Shown: positions 43,210 through 54,480, numbered from the stretch's first letter. The stretch: DNA of 64,000 nt from JALOLG01 sp963776935 (GCA_963776935.1 CAVZOP010000002.1:1550001-1614000); one strand, 5' to 3'. Notes: generated by a model from the letters alone, not told the origin. Translations and numbers: made by a program.

Positions 43210-43812
43210 ATGAGCCGTTGGAACGGCACCACCGTGACGCTGCATGGCGGGGAAGAGCTTCGCTGCGAACCGGCGACCGCGGAGCGTTTCGCCGACATCC
43301 CGGCCGTGCTCGGCGAGCGCGGTGGCCCGAGCGGCTGTTGGTGCATGTTCTGGCGGCTACGGAACGCCGAGTGGCGAGCCGGGGACTCGACGCAGCGCAA
43401 GGCGGCGCTCGCCGAGCGATTGGCGGAGACACCGCCGCCCGGGGTGCTCGGCTACTTCGACGACCGCCCCGTCGGTTGGTGCGCAGTCGCGCCGCGTCAC
43501 GAGTATCCGCGGATGCAGTCGTCGCCGACGTTCGGGCCGGTCGACGACACAGGGTCGTGGGCGGTGTCGTGTCTGTTCATCCACCGCACCGCTCGCCGCC
43601 GCGGTGTCGGAGCTGCGCTCGTCGCCGCGGCAGTGACGATGGCGAAGGCCCACGGAGCCCCGGCCGTCGACGCCATCCCGGTCGCGCCGGGCGGAAGGCG
43701 CGGGTCGGGCGACCTCTACACCGGCACGCCATCGATGTTCGCGCCGCTCGGTTTCACCGAGATCGCGCGGCGCAAACCCGAGCGCCCGATCGTCCGGCTG
43801 ACGTTGCGCTGA
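43210..43812 (+). CDS. GNAT-family acetyltransferase
   Basis: A 200-residue protein. Acetyl-CoA binding motif A is LFIHRTARRRGVGAALVAAA (R/Q-x-x-G-x-G/A), preceded by the beta strand VSC. Other features are WCMFWRLRNAEWRAGDSTQR with a Cys/Trp-rich segment found in some GNAT proteins, DDRPVGWCAVAPRHEY and LYTGTPSMFAPLGFTEIARR near the C-terminus. The substrate is unknown; similar proteins modify small amines or proteins. Its stop overlaps the start of the polymerase-domain gene (TGATG). Confidence 0.88.
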   Translation: MSRWNGTTVTLHGGEELRCEPATAERFADIPAVLGERGGPSGCWCMFWRLRNAEWRAGDSTQRKAALAERLAETPPPGVLGYFDDRPVGWCAVAPRHEYPRMQSSPTFGPVDDTGSWAVSCLFIHRTARRRGVGAALVAAAVTMAKAHGAPAVDAIPVAPGGRRGSGDLYTGTPSMFAPLGFTEIARRKPERPIVRLTLR

Positions 43813-44780
43813 TGGCCCGTTCGAGCAGCGACGAGTCTCGGGCCGGGGTCCCGCTCACCAACCTCGATCAGCCGCTGTTCGACGGCGCGGGGGCGACGAA
43901 GCGCGATCTGGTGGACTACCTCGACAACGTTCGCGACCGGATCCTTCCCGAGCTGCGCGACCGGCCGTTGTCGGTGATCAGGGTGACTCGTGGCCAAGCA
44001 CCGTTCATGCAGAAGAACGTTCCCAAGTACACCCCGGATTGGGTGGCGACGGTTCCGGTCTGGGCAGAGGCGTCGAAGCGCACCGTTTCGTACGCGTTGT
44101 GCAACGACCGCCAGACGCTGCTGTGGTTCGCCAACCAACGCGCCATCGAGTACCACCCGACCCTCGCCCGCGCCGACCGGCTCGACCACGCGACGCACCT
44201 GGTGCTCGACCTGGATCCGCCCGAAGGGGATGCGTACTCGAAGGCCGTCCGCGCCGCCCACCTCGTGCGCCAGGCGCTCGACGACGTCGGCCTCGCCGGC
44301 GCGGTGAAGACCAGTGGCGCCAAGGGCGTACACGTCGTCGTGCCGATCGATTCGCAGGTTGCGATGGAGGACGCGGCGGCGGCGACCCGGGCGATCGCAC
44401 GGCGCGCCGAGCTGCTCGATCCGAACACCGCCACGACGGCGTTCGTCAAGGCGGACCGCGAGGGCAAGGTGTTCGTCGACGCCACCCGCACGGGCGGCGC
44501 TACGGTGGTCGCGGCCTACAGCCCGCGGGCCCGTCCGGGCGTACCAGTATCGTTCCCGGTCGGTTGGGACCAGCTCGACCACGTCGTACCGGGCGATTTC
44601 ACGATCTTCACCGCCGTCGAGCGGTTGGGCGATCGCGATCCGTGGGCGGACGCGCTGCCCGCACCACAGCAGATTCCAGCCGACCTGATCGCAGAGGGCC
44701 ACGAGATCCCCACGCCTCGGGTGGCCGCCATGCACGAAGGCAAGCGCCGGGCCCGAGCCCAGCGCGACAGCGCGCAATAG
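43812..44780 (+). CDS. LigD-type polymerase domain protein (NHEJ)
   Basis: A 322-residue protein that matches the primase-polymerase domain of LigD: LTNLDQPLFDGAGATKRDLV at the N-terminus, HLVLDLDPPEG with the catalytic acids (DLD), VKTSGAKGVHVVVPIDSQ, FVKADREGKVFVDATRTGGA and a C-terminal VPVSFPVGWDQLDHVVPGDF. This domain fills gaps and adds nucleotides in bacterial double-strand break repair with Ku. Ligase and nuclease domains are absent, so those would be separate genes; none is in the window. Confidence 0.92.
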   Translation: MARSSSDESRAGVPLTNLDQPLFDGAGATKRDLVDYLDNVRDRILPELRDRPLSVIRVTRGQAPFMQKNVPKYTPDWVATVPVWAEASKRTVSYALCNDRQTLLWFANQRAIEYHPTLARADRLDHATHLVLDLDPPEGDAYSKAVRAAHLVRQALDDVGLAGAVKTSGAKGVHVVVPIDSQVAMEDAAAATRAIARRAELLDPNTATTAFVKADREGKVFVDATRTGGATVVAAYSPRARPGVPVSFPVGWDQLDHVVPGDFTIFTAVERLGDRDPWADALPAPQQIPADLIAEGHEIPTPRVAAMHEGKRRARAQRDSAQ

Positions 44781-44830
44781 GAGCCGAGCCGCGTCCGAGG
44801 CTGGCGCAACACACGAGTCGGGCGTCCGGT

Positions 44831-45346
44831 TCAGGCGGTGGCGAGCTCGACGAGCTTGGTGACGGTCTTCCAGTTGCGGAACGTGATCGGCACCTCGAGC
44901 TGCCGTCCGACGTAATCGGGAAGCTTCGAACGGCCCATGCCGTTCGGCAGGTGGAGGTACACGTCGGTTCCCGCGACGACGACGTCCTCGGGAAGGAAGC
45001 GCTCGAGATCCAGCGTCTTGACAACCGCCGCAGATGGGCGCTTCGCCATGAAGCCCACGTGCACCTTGGAAACGTCGACGTCAGCGAACGGATTCCGCCG
45101 AACCACGTTCTCCAGCTGCGCAGCCGTTCGCAGGACGACGACGACCTCCATGCCCAGCTCCGTCGCGATCGCACCCTCGACGGCGCCAACCGATGCGGTG
45201 CCGCTGAAGATGACGTTGCCACTCTGGATGTAGGTGGACACGTCCGAGTATCCGAGCCCTTCGAAGACGCGGCGCAAGTCGCCCATCTTGACCTTGCCGT
45301 GGCCGGCGACGTTCACACCTCGTAGCAGCGCCACATACGTCGTCAT
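44831..45346 (-). CDS. DUF1697-family protein
   Basis: A 171-residue protein starting MTTYVALLRGVNVAGHGKVK. Motifs ALLRGVNVAGHGKVKMGDLR and YIQSGNVIFSG are the diagnostic start of DUF1697, with FRNWKTVTKLVELA as the usual ending. No enzymatic function has been fixed for the family. It is convergent with the LigD-type polymerase gene and followed by the NTF2-like fragment on the same strand. Confidence 0.93.
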   Translation of the reverse strand: MTTYVALLRGVNVAGHGKVKMGDLRRVFEGLGYSDVSTYIQSGNVIFSGTASVGAVEGAIATELGMEVVVVLRTAAQLENVVRRNPFADVDVSKVHVGFMAKRPSAAVVKTLDLERFLPEDVVVAGTDVYLHLPNGMGRSKLPDYVGRQLEVPITFRNWKTVTKLVELATA

Positions 45347-45361
45347 GGGTGAGCCCGTGCC

Positions 45362-45565
45362 CTAGCGTCGCGGTTGGACGCGGGTCCAGAGGTCGTTGAA
45401 CGAGATGCTGTCGTAGAACGCGGTTCCATCGATCACCTTGCCGTCGCGCATCTTCATGAACCAGGCGTAGCTGTTCTGGTACGGCTCGCCATCAAGGGCG
45501 ATCCCACGGCCGTCCCAGACGATGGCCCGGTTGGCTTCGGTGGTGACGTTGCTCGGTTCCGTCAC
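45362..45565 (-). pseudogene. C-terminal half of a SnoaL/NTF2-like protein
   Basis: A 67-residue frame starting at GTG 45565 with GGGAG upstream. It contains AIVWDGRGIALDGEPYQNSY and FMKMRDGKVIDGTAFYDSIS, FNDLWTRVQ, which match the last strands of SnoaL-like ketosteroid isomerase relatives. The N-terminal helices and first strands (about 60 residues) are missing, and no frame upstream supplies them. It looks like a truncated remnant rather than a working enzyme. Confidence 0.6.
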
Positions 45566-45803
45566 TCGGTGGCTCCCTTCTGCGGCGGGGCACGACATCG
45601 TGGGCCGATCGCCATGCTGCGATGGTTCCGTCACGCCCGACGGTCCACAGAGGATATTGCCGACCGCAGTCCCGCCGCCGATAGGGCCGAACTCGGCGGC
45701 CGAGCGTTCACGCGGGACCGCGGTTGGCGCCGGGCCGCTGGCGGCCGGCGTGCTCCACCACGCATACGTCGCCACCCGCACGGCCGACCCGATCGAACCA
45801 CCG

Positions 45804-46964
45804 ATGTACCCTTCCCGAGTGGACGCCCGGTTTCCACGGAGGATCGGCGAACGGCTGAGTCGCCTCGTCTCCTGGACGCCGCCGACGTCTACCGAGATCG
45901 GCCTCGTCGTCAAGTCAGCGTTGGCCGCCGGTCTGTCGTGGTGGGTCGCGACGATGGTCACTGGCGCCGGAGATCCGGTGCTCGCTTCGCTCTCGGCGAT
46001 CGTGGTCGTTCAAGTCTCGGTTCGAGCATCTGTTCGCACGGCGTTCGAGCGGAGCGCGGCTGTCGTACTCGGAGTCCTGCTGGCGTTGGCCATCAGCGAC
46101 GCGCTCCAGCTCAACGGCGTCACGGTCACCGTGCTCGTCGCCGTGTCTCTTGGCATTGCCGAGCTCGTGTTACGCCTGCCACCTGCTGCGGCGCGGCAAC
46201 TACCGATCAGCATTCTCGTGGTCCTCAGCGCGGTGAGCGCAAGCAACGAGCGCGAGGGTTGGGATCGTGTCATCGACACGGTCCTCGGCGCTGCGGTCGG
46301 CGTCGGCGTGTCGCTCGTGCTCCCGGCGTCACGACTCGTGGACGCTCGACAAACACTGGATCGCCTCGCCGACAGCGTGGCCGGCGTCCTCAGTTCGATG
46401 GGGTCGGGGTTGCAGCAGACGTGGTCGACCGATCAGACCGAAGACTGGCGTCGTCGAGCGCGGGTCGCCCGCGGTCGATTGGTCGATCAGGCCGTCGAAG
46501 CCGTCGGGAACGGAAGGGAGGCCGCCCGCTGGAACGTACGAGATCGGCGACATATCGGAGAGCTCAAACGCTTCGAGGAAGTCGTGCCCCGGCTCGAACG
46601 GACGGCGATCGGCGTCTCGGTCATCTCACGAGGACTCGATGACCAGGCTCGCATCTCCGGGACGGACCACCGGGCAATGCCGGCGATGGGCGCGCTGCTG
46701 ACCGCGCTGGCGGCAGCAGTTCGAGCGACCGCGACGAGCGTTCTCGCCCCTACCCACGAATCCGACGTCGCCGCCTCGCTCGCTGAGATCCGAACGCGCC
46801 GGCACGCATGCAAGCTGGCCGCGTCTCGACGCGCTCGGTTGGCCATCGAGCAGGACACTGAGGTCGGCGATCATCTCGCCGAGGGCGAGTGGCTCAACTA
46901 TGCGGCGCTGCTCGTGCAGGTCGACCGCATCGTCGCCGACCTGAGCGCGCCACTGCCAGCGTGA
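45804..46964 (+). CDS. FUSC-family aromatic-acid exporter-like membrane protein
   Basis: A 386-residue protein starting MYPSRVDARFPRRIGERLSR. Helices seen are IGLVVKSALAAGLSWWVATM, VLASLSAIVVVQVSVRASVR, AAVVLGVLLALAISDALQLN, VTVTVLVAVSLGIAELVLRL and LPISILVVLSAVSASNEREG, followed by TVLGAAVGVGVSLVLPASRL. The pattern (VQVSxRASVRTAFERSAAVVLGVLLA) matches the FUSC/ArAE family, which exports aromatic acids. The soluble C-terminal half (about residues 165-386) is helical and contains KRFEEVVPRLERTAIGVSV. Confidence 0.82.
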   Translation: MYPSRVDARFPRRIGERLSRLVSWTPPTSTEIGLVVKSALAAGLSWWVATMVTGAGDPVLASLSAIVVVQVSVRASVRTAFERSAAVVLGVLLALAISDALQLNGVTVTVLVAVSLGIAELVLRLPPAAARQLPISILVVLSAVSASNEREGWDRVIDTVLGAAVGVGVSLVLPASRLVDARQTLDRLADSVAGVLSSMGSGLQQTWSTDQTEDWRRRARVARGRLVDQAVEAVGNGREAARWNVRDRRHIGELKRFEEVVPRLERTAIGVSVISRGLDDQARISGTDHRAMPAMGALLTALAAAVRATATSVLAPTHESDVAASLAEIRTRRHACKLAASRRARLAIEQDTEVGDHLAEGEWLNYAALLVQVDRIVADLSAPLPA

Positions 46965-46982
46965 GCGCCGTGGGTCGAATGC

Positions 46983-48242
46983 TCAGCTCACACCGCGCCT
47001 TCGTTGCTCGTCGAGGAAGCGGCGTTCGACCGGGTTGTCGGTGAGTTCGATCGCCCGCTCATACGCACTGTCAGCCTCGCTGGTGCGGCCGCAGCGAGCG
47101 AGCAGGTCGGCGCGGGCGGCGTGGAACGGTTGGTACGCAACGACGGCGTCGGCGTCGATCAACTCGAGCGCGAGGAGCCCGGCGCCCGGGCCGTCGAGTG
47201 CGCCGATCGCGACCGCACGATTGATCGCGACCACCGGGTCGGGGCGGAGGATGTAGAGCTGGTCGTACAGGGCGACGACCTGCCTCCAGTCGGTGGCCTC
47301 GGCGATCGCGGCGTCGGCGTGGACGGCGGCGATCGCGGCCTGGATCTGGAACATGCCCGCCTGATTGCGGCGCAGACAGGCCCGCACGATCGCGTGGCCC
47401 TCGACGATGCGGCCGCGGTCCCACTTCGTGCGATCCTGGTCGGCGAGCCGGATCATCCGCCCATCGGCGTCGGTGCGGGCGTCACGCCGGGCGTCGGTGA
47501 GCACCATGAGGGCGAGCAGCCCGGCCGCCTCCGGTTCGTCGGGCATCAGCTCGACGAGCACGCGGCCGAGCCGGATCGCTTCGTCGCAGAGGTCGACCCG
47601 CAGCAGTGCGTCGCCACGGGTAGCGGTGTGCCCTGCGGTGAAGACGAGCGAGATCGCGGCGAGGACAGCGTGCAGGCGGTCGGGTAACTCGGCGGTGGTG
47701 GGGACCCGGTAGGGGGCGTGGTTGTCGCGGAGCTTGCGCTTGGCCCGCACGATTCGTTGCGCCATCGTCGCCTCCGGGACGAGGAAGGCGCTGGCGATGT
47801 CGGGCGTCTCGAAGCCGCCGAGCAATCGCAGTGTCAGCGCCACCTGGGCGTCGGGCCCGAGCGCGGGGTGACAGCACAGGAACATCAGGCGCAGCTGGTC
47901 GTCGGCCACGACGTCGACGAGGTTGTCGAGCTCGTCGAGCTCGGGGTGGGGATCGGATTCCATGTCGGTCTCCTGGAGGCGATGGGCGGCGAGATGACGG
48001 TCGGGACGAGAGGTGTCTCGGCGCAGCCGGTCGATCGCCCGGTTCCTCGCGGTGGTCGTGATCCAGGCGCCGGGATTCGGGGGCGTGCCGGCGCGGGGCC
48101 ATTCCTCGGCGGCGATCGCGAACGCCTCGGCGACGGCGTCCTCGGCGAGGTCGACGTCGCCGAGGACGCGGATCAGGGTTGCGGTGCACCGACCGGATTC
48201 ACGCCGGAACACGGTCGCGAGGTCATCGCCGTGCTCGCTCAT
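46983..48242 (-). CDS. ECF42-like sigma factor with TPR-like C-terminus
   Basis: A 419-residue protein. The N-terminal sigma domains are sigma-2 (IRVLGDVDLAEDAVAEAFAI, NPGAWITTTARNRAIDRLRR) and sigma-4 (LMFLCCHPALGPDAQVALTL, LRLLGGFETPDIASAFLVPE). A C-terminal part of about 230 residues has DUF6596 and TPR-like repeats (AIALYDQLYILRPDP-type region, DSAYERAIELTDNPVERRFL). ECF42 sigmas are found next to DGPF/YciI genes, as here. Its start overlaps the YciI stop (ATGA). Such pairs are believed to be autoregulated stress responses. Confidence 0.9.
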   Translation of the reverse strand: MSEHGDDLATVFRRESGRCTATLIRVLGDVDLAEDAVAEAFAIAAEEWPRAGTPPNPGAWITTTARNRAIDRLRRDTSRPDRHLAAHRLQETDMESDPHPELDELDNLVDVVADDQLRLMFLCCHPALGPDAQVALTLRLLGGFETPDIASAFLVPEATMAQRIVRAKRKLRDNHAPYRVPTTAELPDRLHAVLAAISLVFTAGHTATRGDALLRVDLCDEAIRLGRVLVELMPDEPEAAGLLALMVLTDARRDARTDADGRMIRLADQDRTKWDRGRIVEGHAIVRACLRRNQAGMFQIQAAIAAVHADAAIAEATDWRQVVALYDQLYILRPDPVVAINRAVAIGALDGPGAGLLALELIDADAVVAYQPFHAARADLLARCGRTSEADSAYERAIELTDNPVERRFLDEQRRRGVS

Positions 48243-48586
48243 TCCTGGAACGGTCGGACCTCGACAGGGCCTTCACACGCGGCGGCCGCCTTACCGGCCC
48301 AGGCCAGGGCGGCGTCGAGGTCGGCGGCTTCGATGACCCAGAACCCTCCCATCTGTTCTTTCGTCTCGGCGTATGGGCCGTCGATCATCGACACCGTGCC
48401 GCCGCTGCTGCGGACGACCGTGGCCGACGACGCCGAGTAGAGCCCGCCGCCGAACACCCAGGCGCCGGCCGCTTCGAGCTCTGCGTTGACGGCGGAGACC
48501 TGGGCGACCATGCGCTGCGCGTCGGGGCTGGAGAAGTCGAGGTCGTAGTCGTCGTCGTGCCAGACGGACATCAGGTACTGAGGCAT
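48239..48586 (-). CDS. YciI-like (DGPF) protein
   Basis: A 115-residue protein starting MPQYLMSVWHDDDYDLDFSS. It has VSAVNAELEAAGAWVFGGGL, DGPYAETKEQMGGFWVIEAA (the DGPF/DGPYAETKE motif that names the family) and DLDAALAWAGKAAAACEGPV. The ferredoxin-like fold is typical; a His/Asp pair near the start may matter in related enzymes. It is usually the target gene of ECF42 sigma factors and is coupled to the sigma gene here. Confidence 0.93.
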   Translation of the reverse strand: MPQYLMSVWHDDDYDLDFSSPDAQRMVAQVSAVNAELEAAGAWVFGGGLYSASSATVVRSSGGTVSMIDGPYAETKEQMGGFWVIEAADLDAALAWAGKAAAACEGPVEVRPFQE

Positions 48587-48841
48587 TGTGGTGCTCCTTT
48601 GTAGTGGACGTGTGTGCGGGCGTTGGTGTGGTGGCGGTGCGTCGGGCGCCGCTCATGACCACAACGAAGGCAGTCCCCCGAATCGACATCGCTCGTTCAG
48701 AATATTTTCGATGTCGGCCGTCGTCAGCGACCGCCCCAGTCCGGGCTCGGACGATTCGGCACGGTTGCCGATGAGTTCGCGATGCCGAAGTGGTCGTACA
48801 TCGGTGAGCGGACCGTGGTCCGCCAGTTCGAGAGGAGGCAC

Positions 48842-49555
48842 ATGATGTCAACGCATACCGCCGACAGCCCGAGCCACGAGGCTGCCATTCCGCCCGTTGT
48901 CGATCAGCACGCCTGGGAAGCTGCACTGGCCGAGCTACGTGTTCGAGAGAAGGCCGCAACTCGCGAGCTCGACGCAATCGCGGCGGCCCGGCGACGCCTC
49001 CCGATGGTCGAGATGCCCGAGTACACGCTCGATGGACCCGACGGCCCGGTTCGTTTGGCTGATGTGTTCGAAGGCAAGCGCCAGCTGATCGTCTATCACC
49101 ACATGTGGTTCCCGGGTGAGGAGTGGCAGTGCTCGGGCTGCACCGGGTTCACCAGCCAGTTCACCCGGCTCGAGTTCCTCGACGCCTACGACGCCCGCTT
49201 CGTCATCGTCACCCAAGGTCCGATCGACGACGCACTGGCGTACAAGGCACGGGTCGGCAACAAGATGACCTGGTACTCCTCGGCGCACAGCCCATTTGGC
49301 GCCGATATGGGTGCTCCGCCAGACGGGGGTTTTCAGGTGAACGTGTTCCTCCGCGTCGGCGACACTGTGTATCGGACGTACAACACCCAGGGCCGCGGCA
49401 CCGAGCAGCTCAGCCACACCTTCCCCCTCATCGACCTGCTCCCATACGGGCGTCAAGAGGAATGGCAGGACTCGCCCGAGGGCTGGCCGCAGTCGCCCAC
49501 CTACAGCGGGTGGGCACCCTCCGAAGCGTTCGCACGCTACGCCGAACCAGTCTGA
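48842..49555 (+). CDS. DUF899-like thioredoxin-fold protein
   Basis: A 237-residue protein; ATG 48842 follows GAGGAGG closely. The N-terminal helical part has LRVREKAATRELDAIAAARR and LPMVEMPEYTLDGPDGPVRL. The thioredoxin-like domain is RQLIVYHHMWFPGEEWQCSG with CSGCTGFTSQFTRLEFLDAY (CxxC), YNTQGRGTEQLSHTFPLIDL and WYSSAHSPFGADMGAPPDGG. This matches DUF899 proteins, possible thiol or peroxide-handling proteins of unknown function. The 255-base upstream gap contains an AT-rich segment near 48,700 that may hold its promoter. Confidence 0.9.
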   Translation: MMSTHTADSPSHEAAIPPVVDQHAWEAALAELRVREKAATRELDAIAAARRRLPMVEMPEYTLDGPDGPVRLADVFEGKRQLIVYHHMWFPGEEWQCSGCTGFTSQFTRLEFLDAYDARFVIVTQGPIDDALAYKARVGNKMTWYSSAHSPFGADMGAPPDGGFQVNVFLRVGDTVYRTYNTQGRGTEQLSHTFPLIDLLPYGRQEEWQDSPEGWPQSPTYSGWAPSEAFARYAEPV

Positions 49556-49603
49556 GCGAGGCGCCGAATTCCGGCGTTCGATGCAGTGCTGCCTCGCGGC
49601 GGC

Positions 49604-49945
49604 TCACCCCTCCTGGTTCTGGAAGATCCGGAACAGGATTCCCGCCGGATCGGTGAACGCTGCGCACCGGATGGGCGGCAGATCCTCGGGCAACTGGACC
49701 CATTTCACCGAGTCGCGTCGAGCGGCGTAGAACGCGTCGACATCGTCGACCTCGTAGAAACCGCTCGGTCCCCCCTTGTCGGATTCGCTCACGTCGAGCA
49801 TCACCTGAACCGTTGAGTCCGGTATCGAGAAGGCGGCGGTCGTTTCGCCTTCGCGCCAAGCCTCGTCCCAACCGAGCACGTCTCGGTAGAAGGCGACGGC
49901 TTGGTCGAGGTCGATCACAGGGTGGTACAGGAAGGTGAGTTTCAC
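49604..49945 (-). CDS. VOC-family protein
   Basis: A 113-residue protein starting MKLTFLYHPVIDLDQAVAFY. It has YRDVLGWDEAWREGETTAAF, TVQVMLDVSESDKGGPSGFY and CAAFTDPAGILFRIFQ, the two-module vicinal oxygen chelate pattern. Metal ligands typical for glyoxalase I are only partly kept (His8, no clear Glu ending), so it may be non-enzymatic. It is divergent from a TetR gene, 53 bases apart, the likely regulator. Confidence 0.88.
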   Translation of the reverse strand: MKLTFLYHPVIDLDQAVAFYRDVLGWDEAWREGETTAAFSIPDSTVQVMLDVSESDKGGPSGFYEVDDVDAFYAARRDSVKWVQLPEDLPPIRCAAFTDPAGILFRIFQNQEG

Positions 49946-49955
49946 GACGACGAAC

Positions 49956-49998
49956 GTAAACCAGTTATGGCATCACGTCAATCGGTTACAATAGTGGC
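49956..49998 (+). promoter_or_regulatory. Possible leaderless promoter of the TetR gene
   Basis: TACAAT at 49987-49992 ends six bases before GTG 49999, so transcription would start at or next to the start codon. Two near-copies of AACCGGTT (AACCAGTT at 49959-49966, AATCGGTT at 49980-49987) flank the region and may be TetR sites. No good -35 box is visible. Confidence 0.4.
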
Positions 49999-50526
49999 GT
50001 GCCCGACTTCGTTTCGATCCCGATTCCGGGCTCGACCCGGGCGCGACTCCTGGACGCCGGCATCGCACGGTTCCAAGAGCTCGGCTACGAGCGAGCGAGC
50101 GTCGTCCAGATCGCCAAGGATGCTGGGGTCACCACTGGCTCGCTCTATCACCACTTCGGGAGCAAACTCGGCCTGTACGTGGTCATTCGCAACGAGTTCG
50201 AGACCAGGATGACGGAGCGTATGGAAGGCGCCGCGGCGGCGCTCGGTGGCGCCGGCCGGCGGGCGGTTCAGGCCGGACTCGAGGTGGCGTTCGATGCAGC
50301 AGTGCGGTTCGGGGTGACGCGAATCTTGGCTGAGCCGCGCCCAGACCAGACGCCGGACACGGTCGCTGCGCTCCTTCGCGAACTGCTGCCGCGGTCGGCA
50401 CGTCCGGCGGGCGCGATGCTCTCCGCCGCGTGGCGTGCCGCGCTCCTGGCCGTGGCCGACGGTGTCTCGCCGAGTGAGGCCAAAGCCGGAATGAGCTGGG
50501 TACTGAACATCCGCTCGGCAGCGTGA
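49999..50526 (+). CDS. TetR-family regulator
   Basis: A 175-residue protein starting at GTG 49999. The DNA-binding part is RARLLDAGIARFQELGYERA, VVQIAKDAGVTTGSLYHHFG and SKLGLYVVIRNEFETRM, a textbook TetR N-terminus. The ligand domain is short, about 110 residues. It is divergent from a VOC-family gene, and probably represses it and itself. Leaderless initiation is suggested by the promoter. Confidence 0.92.
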   Translation: MPDFVSIPIPGSTRARLLDAGIARFQELGYERASVVQIAKDAGVTTGSLYHHFGSKLGLYVVIRNEFETRMTERMEGAAAALGGAGRRAVQAGLEVAFDAAVRFGVTRILAEPRPDQTPDTVAALLRELLPRSARPAGAMLSAAWRAALLAVADGVSPSEAKAGMSWVLNIRSAA

Positions 50527-50581
50527 CGCGAGCCGCCGCGCCGGCCATCGCGCGACCGACGTTCAGGGATACGTTGCGCCG

Positions 50582-51343
50582 ATGCCGGTGTTCGCGCTGT
50601 GGAGCGCACCACGAGCACGCTCGACGGCGTTCTTCCGCTCGATGCTCGAGCGCGGCGACCTGCTTGCTCTCCACGAACCGATCGAAGGCCTGCTGTACTT
50701 CGGGAACACCGAAGTCGAAGGGCGGACGTTCGAGTCGCCCGTGTCGCTCCTCGCATGGCTGCGGGAGGACACCCACGACGTCAACGTGTTCCTGAAGGAG
50801 ACGACCGACTCCCGCGCCCTGGAGGTTGTCCGCGCCGACCGGCGCTTCCTCGCCGAGGCCCGGCACGCGTTCCTCATCCGCCGTCCCGAGGAGATCGCGG
50901 CGTCCCTGTACGCGCTCACGAGGACATTCGAGGAGCCGTATCGCGACCTGCGCATCGAAGACATCGGGCTCGAAGCGCTGCACGACCTGCATGCCGCAGT
51001 CCACGACGCCGGGGGAAATCGCCCGGTCGTCATCGACTCCGACGACCTCGTGGCGCGACCCGAAGCGACGATGGCGGCCTACTGCGCAGCCGTCGGGCTG
51101 CCGTTCATCCCCCAGGCGCTCACGTGGGACCCCGGCGAACGGCCCGAGTGGCGGCGAACGGCGCGCTGGCACTCGGACGTCAGTGCCAGCTCCGGCTTCT
51201 CCTCGCGCCAGCGACGCGGCACGCACGCCGTCGAGTGCTCCGACGAGCTGGGGCGGTTTGCCGCCCACCACCTGCCGTTCTACGAGCAACTCCATGCACA
51301 GCGACTCGACGTCGCGGCATGGGACACGAGCGCGGGGTGCTGA
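50582..51343 (+). CDS. Sulfotransferase-family protein
   Basis: A 253-residue protein starting MPVFALWSAPRARSTAFFRS; PRARSTAFF is the 5'-phosphosulfate-binding loop of sulfotransferases. Then come HEPIEGLLYF and NVFLKETTDS, EARHAFLIRRPEEIAASLYA (the 3'-phosphate-binding RRPxxxxxS motif) and VVIDSDDLVARPEATMAAYC. The family moves sulfate from PAPS to hydroxyl or amino groups of metabolites. The target is unknown and no PAPS genes are adjacent. Confidence 0.85.
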   Translation: MPVFALWSAPRARSTAFFRSMLERGDLLALHEPIEGLLYFGNTEVEGRTFESPVSLLAWLREDTHDVNVFLKETTDSRALEVVRADRRFLAEARHAFLIRRPEEIAASLYALTRTFEEPYRDLRIEDIGLEALHDLHAAVHDAGGNRPVVIDSDDLVARPEATMAAYCAAVGLPFIPQALTWDPGERPEWRRTARWHSDVSASSGFSSRQRRGTHAVECSDELGRFAAHHLPFYEQLHAQRLDVAAWDTSAGC

Positions 51344-51347
51344 CCGA

Positions 51348-51743
51348 TCAGCCGGCACCACTCGCCGCGTCCGGCGTCGCACGCGCGAGCTGCCAGCGAC
51401 CCGCCGTGAGGTCCTCGACCCGGATCGTCATCGTGGGCACGCCCGGCAGCGAGTAGTAGCCGAGTGCAAGAGTGATCTCGATCGGGCTGACGTGCTGGAT
51501 GCACACCAACTGCTCCTCGCCGGTCGATCGGTCGGTCAGCGTCCAACGGTCGGCCAGGGCGCTCAACCCGAGCGCTGCCACGTGCTGGCGTGCGTCGCGC
51601 TCTCTGTCGTGCTCGCCGAGCACCGCGCCGAACACCGTCAGCGACCGCCACCGGTCGTTGTGCGGCGCGATGTAACCGCACAGCTCGCCATCCGCACGTC
51701 GCACCTCCAACACGTCCTCAGTCTGGCGAGGACCGCGCGCCAT
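51348..51743 (-). CDS. Hypothetical protein
   Basis: A 131-residue protein starting MARGPRQTEDVLEVRRADGE. It has beta-strand-like segments LEVRRADGELCGYIAPHNDR, LTVFGAVLGEHDRERDARQH, and VCIQHVSPIEITLALGYYSL, then TIRVEDLTAGRWQLAR. It ends four bases from the convergent sulfotransferase gene. I do not recognise a family. Start 51743 is taken since the longer frame (51953) is Arg-rich and looks non-coding. Confidence 0.6.
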   Translation of the reverse strand: MARGPRQTEDVLEVRRADGELCGYIAPHNDRWRSLTVFGAVLGEHDRERDARQHVAALGLSALADRWTLTDRSTGEEQLVCIQHVSPIEITLALGYYSLPGVPTMTIRVEDLTAGRWQLARATPDAASGAG

Positions 51744-52161
51744 GACGGCACGGGTTCTCACCCCCGGGCTGGCGACATGTCCGATTCCGACAAGACGCCG
51801 GCCGACGCGCTCCGTACGGTGAACACATGACCGTCGTTCCTTCAGCCATCGGGTTGGTCGCGGCCGACCTGCCGCGAACCCTGTCGTTCTACCGCGCGAT
51901 CGGCCTCGACATTCCCCCTGCCGCCGACAGCGAACCGCATGTCGAGGTGACATTGAACGGGGGGTTTCGGATCCTGTTCGACCCCGAATCGACGATCAAG
52001 TCGTTCGACCCGGAATGGACCCCCGCGCCCGCCGGCTCGCCGCGCGCGGCGCTGGCCTTCGAGTGCGCCGATCCTGCCGAGGTCGACGCCACCTACGCGG
52101 CGATGACCGCCGCAGGGTTCGACGGCCACCTCGAGCCGTGGGACGCGTTCTGGGGACAGCG

Positions 52162-54364
<2,203 letters not shown>

Positions 54365-54480
54365 ACAGGCTGAACACCGACGACGCCAAGTCGGCGGAAC
54401 CCGGTCCGAGGCGGGCGAGCCGGAATACGACGCTGACGAGCGAGGTTGCCGTCGAGTACCTGACATCGAGAGGATCGCCA

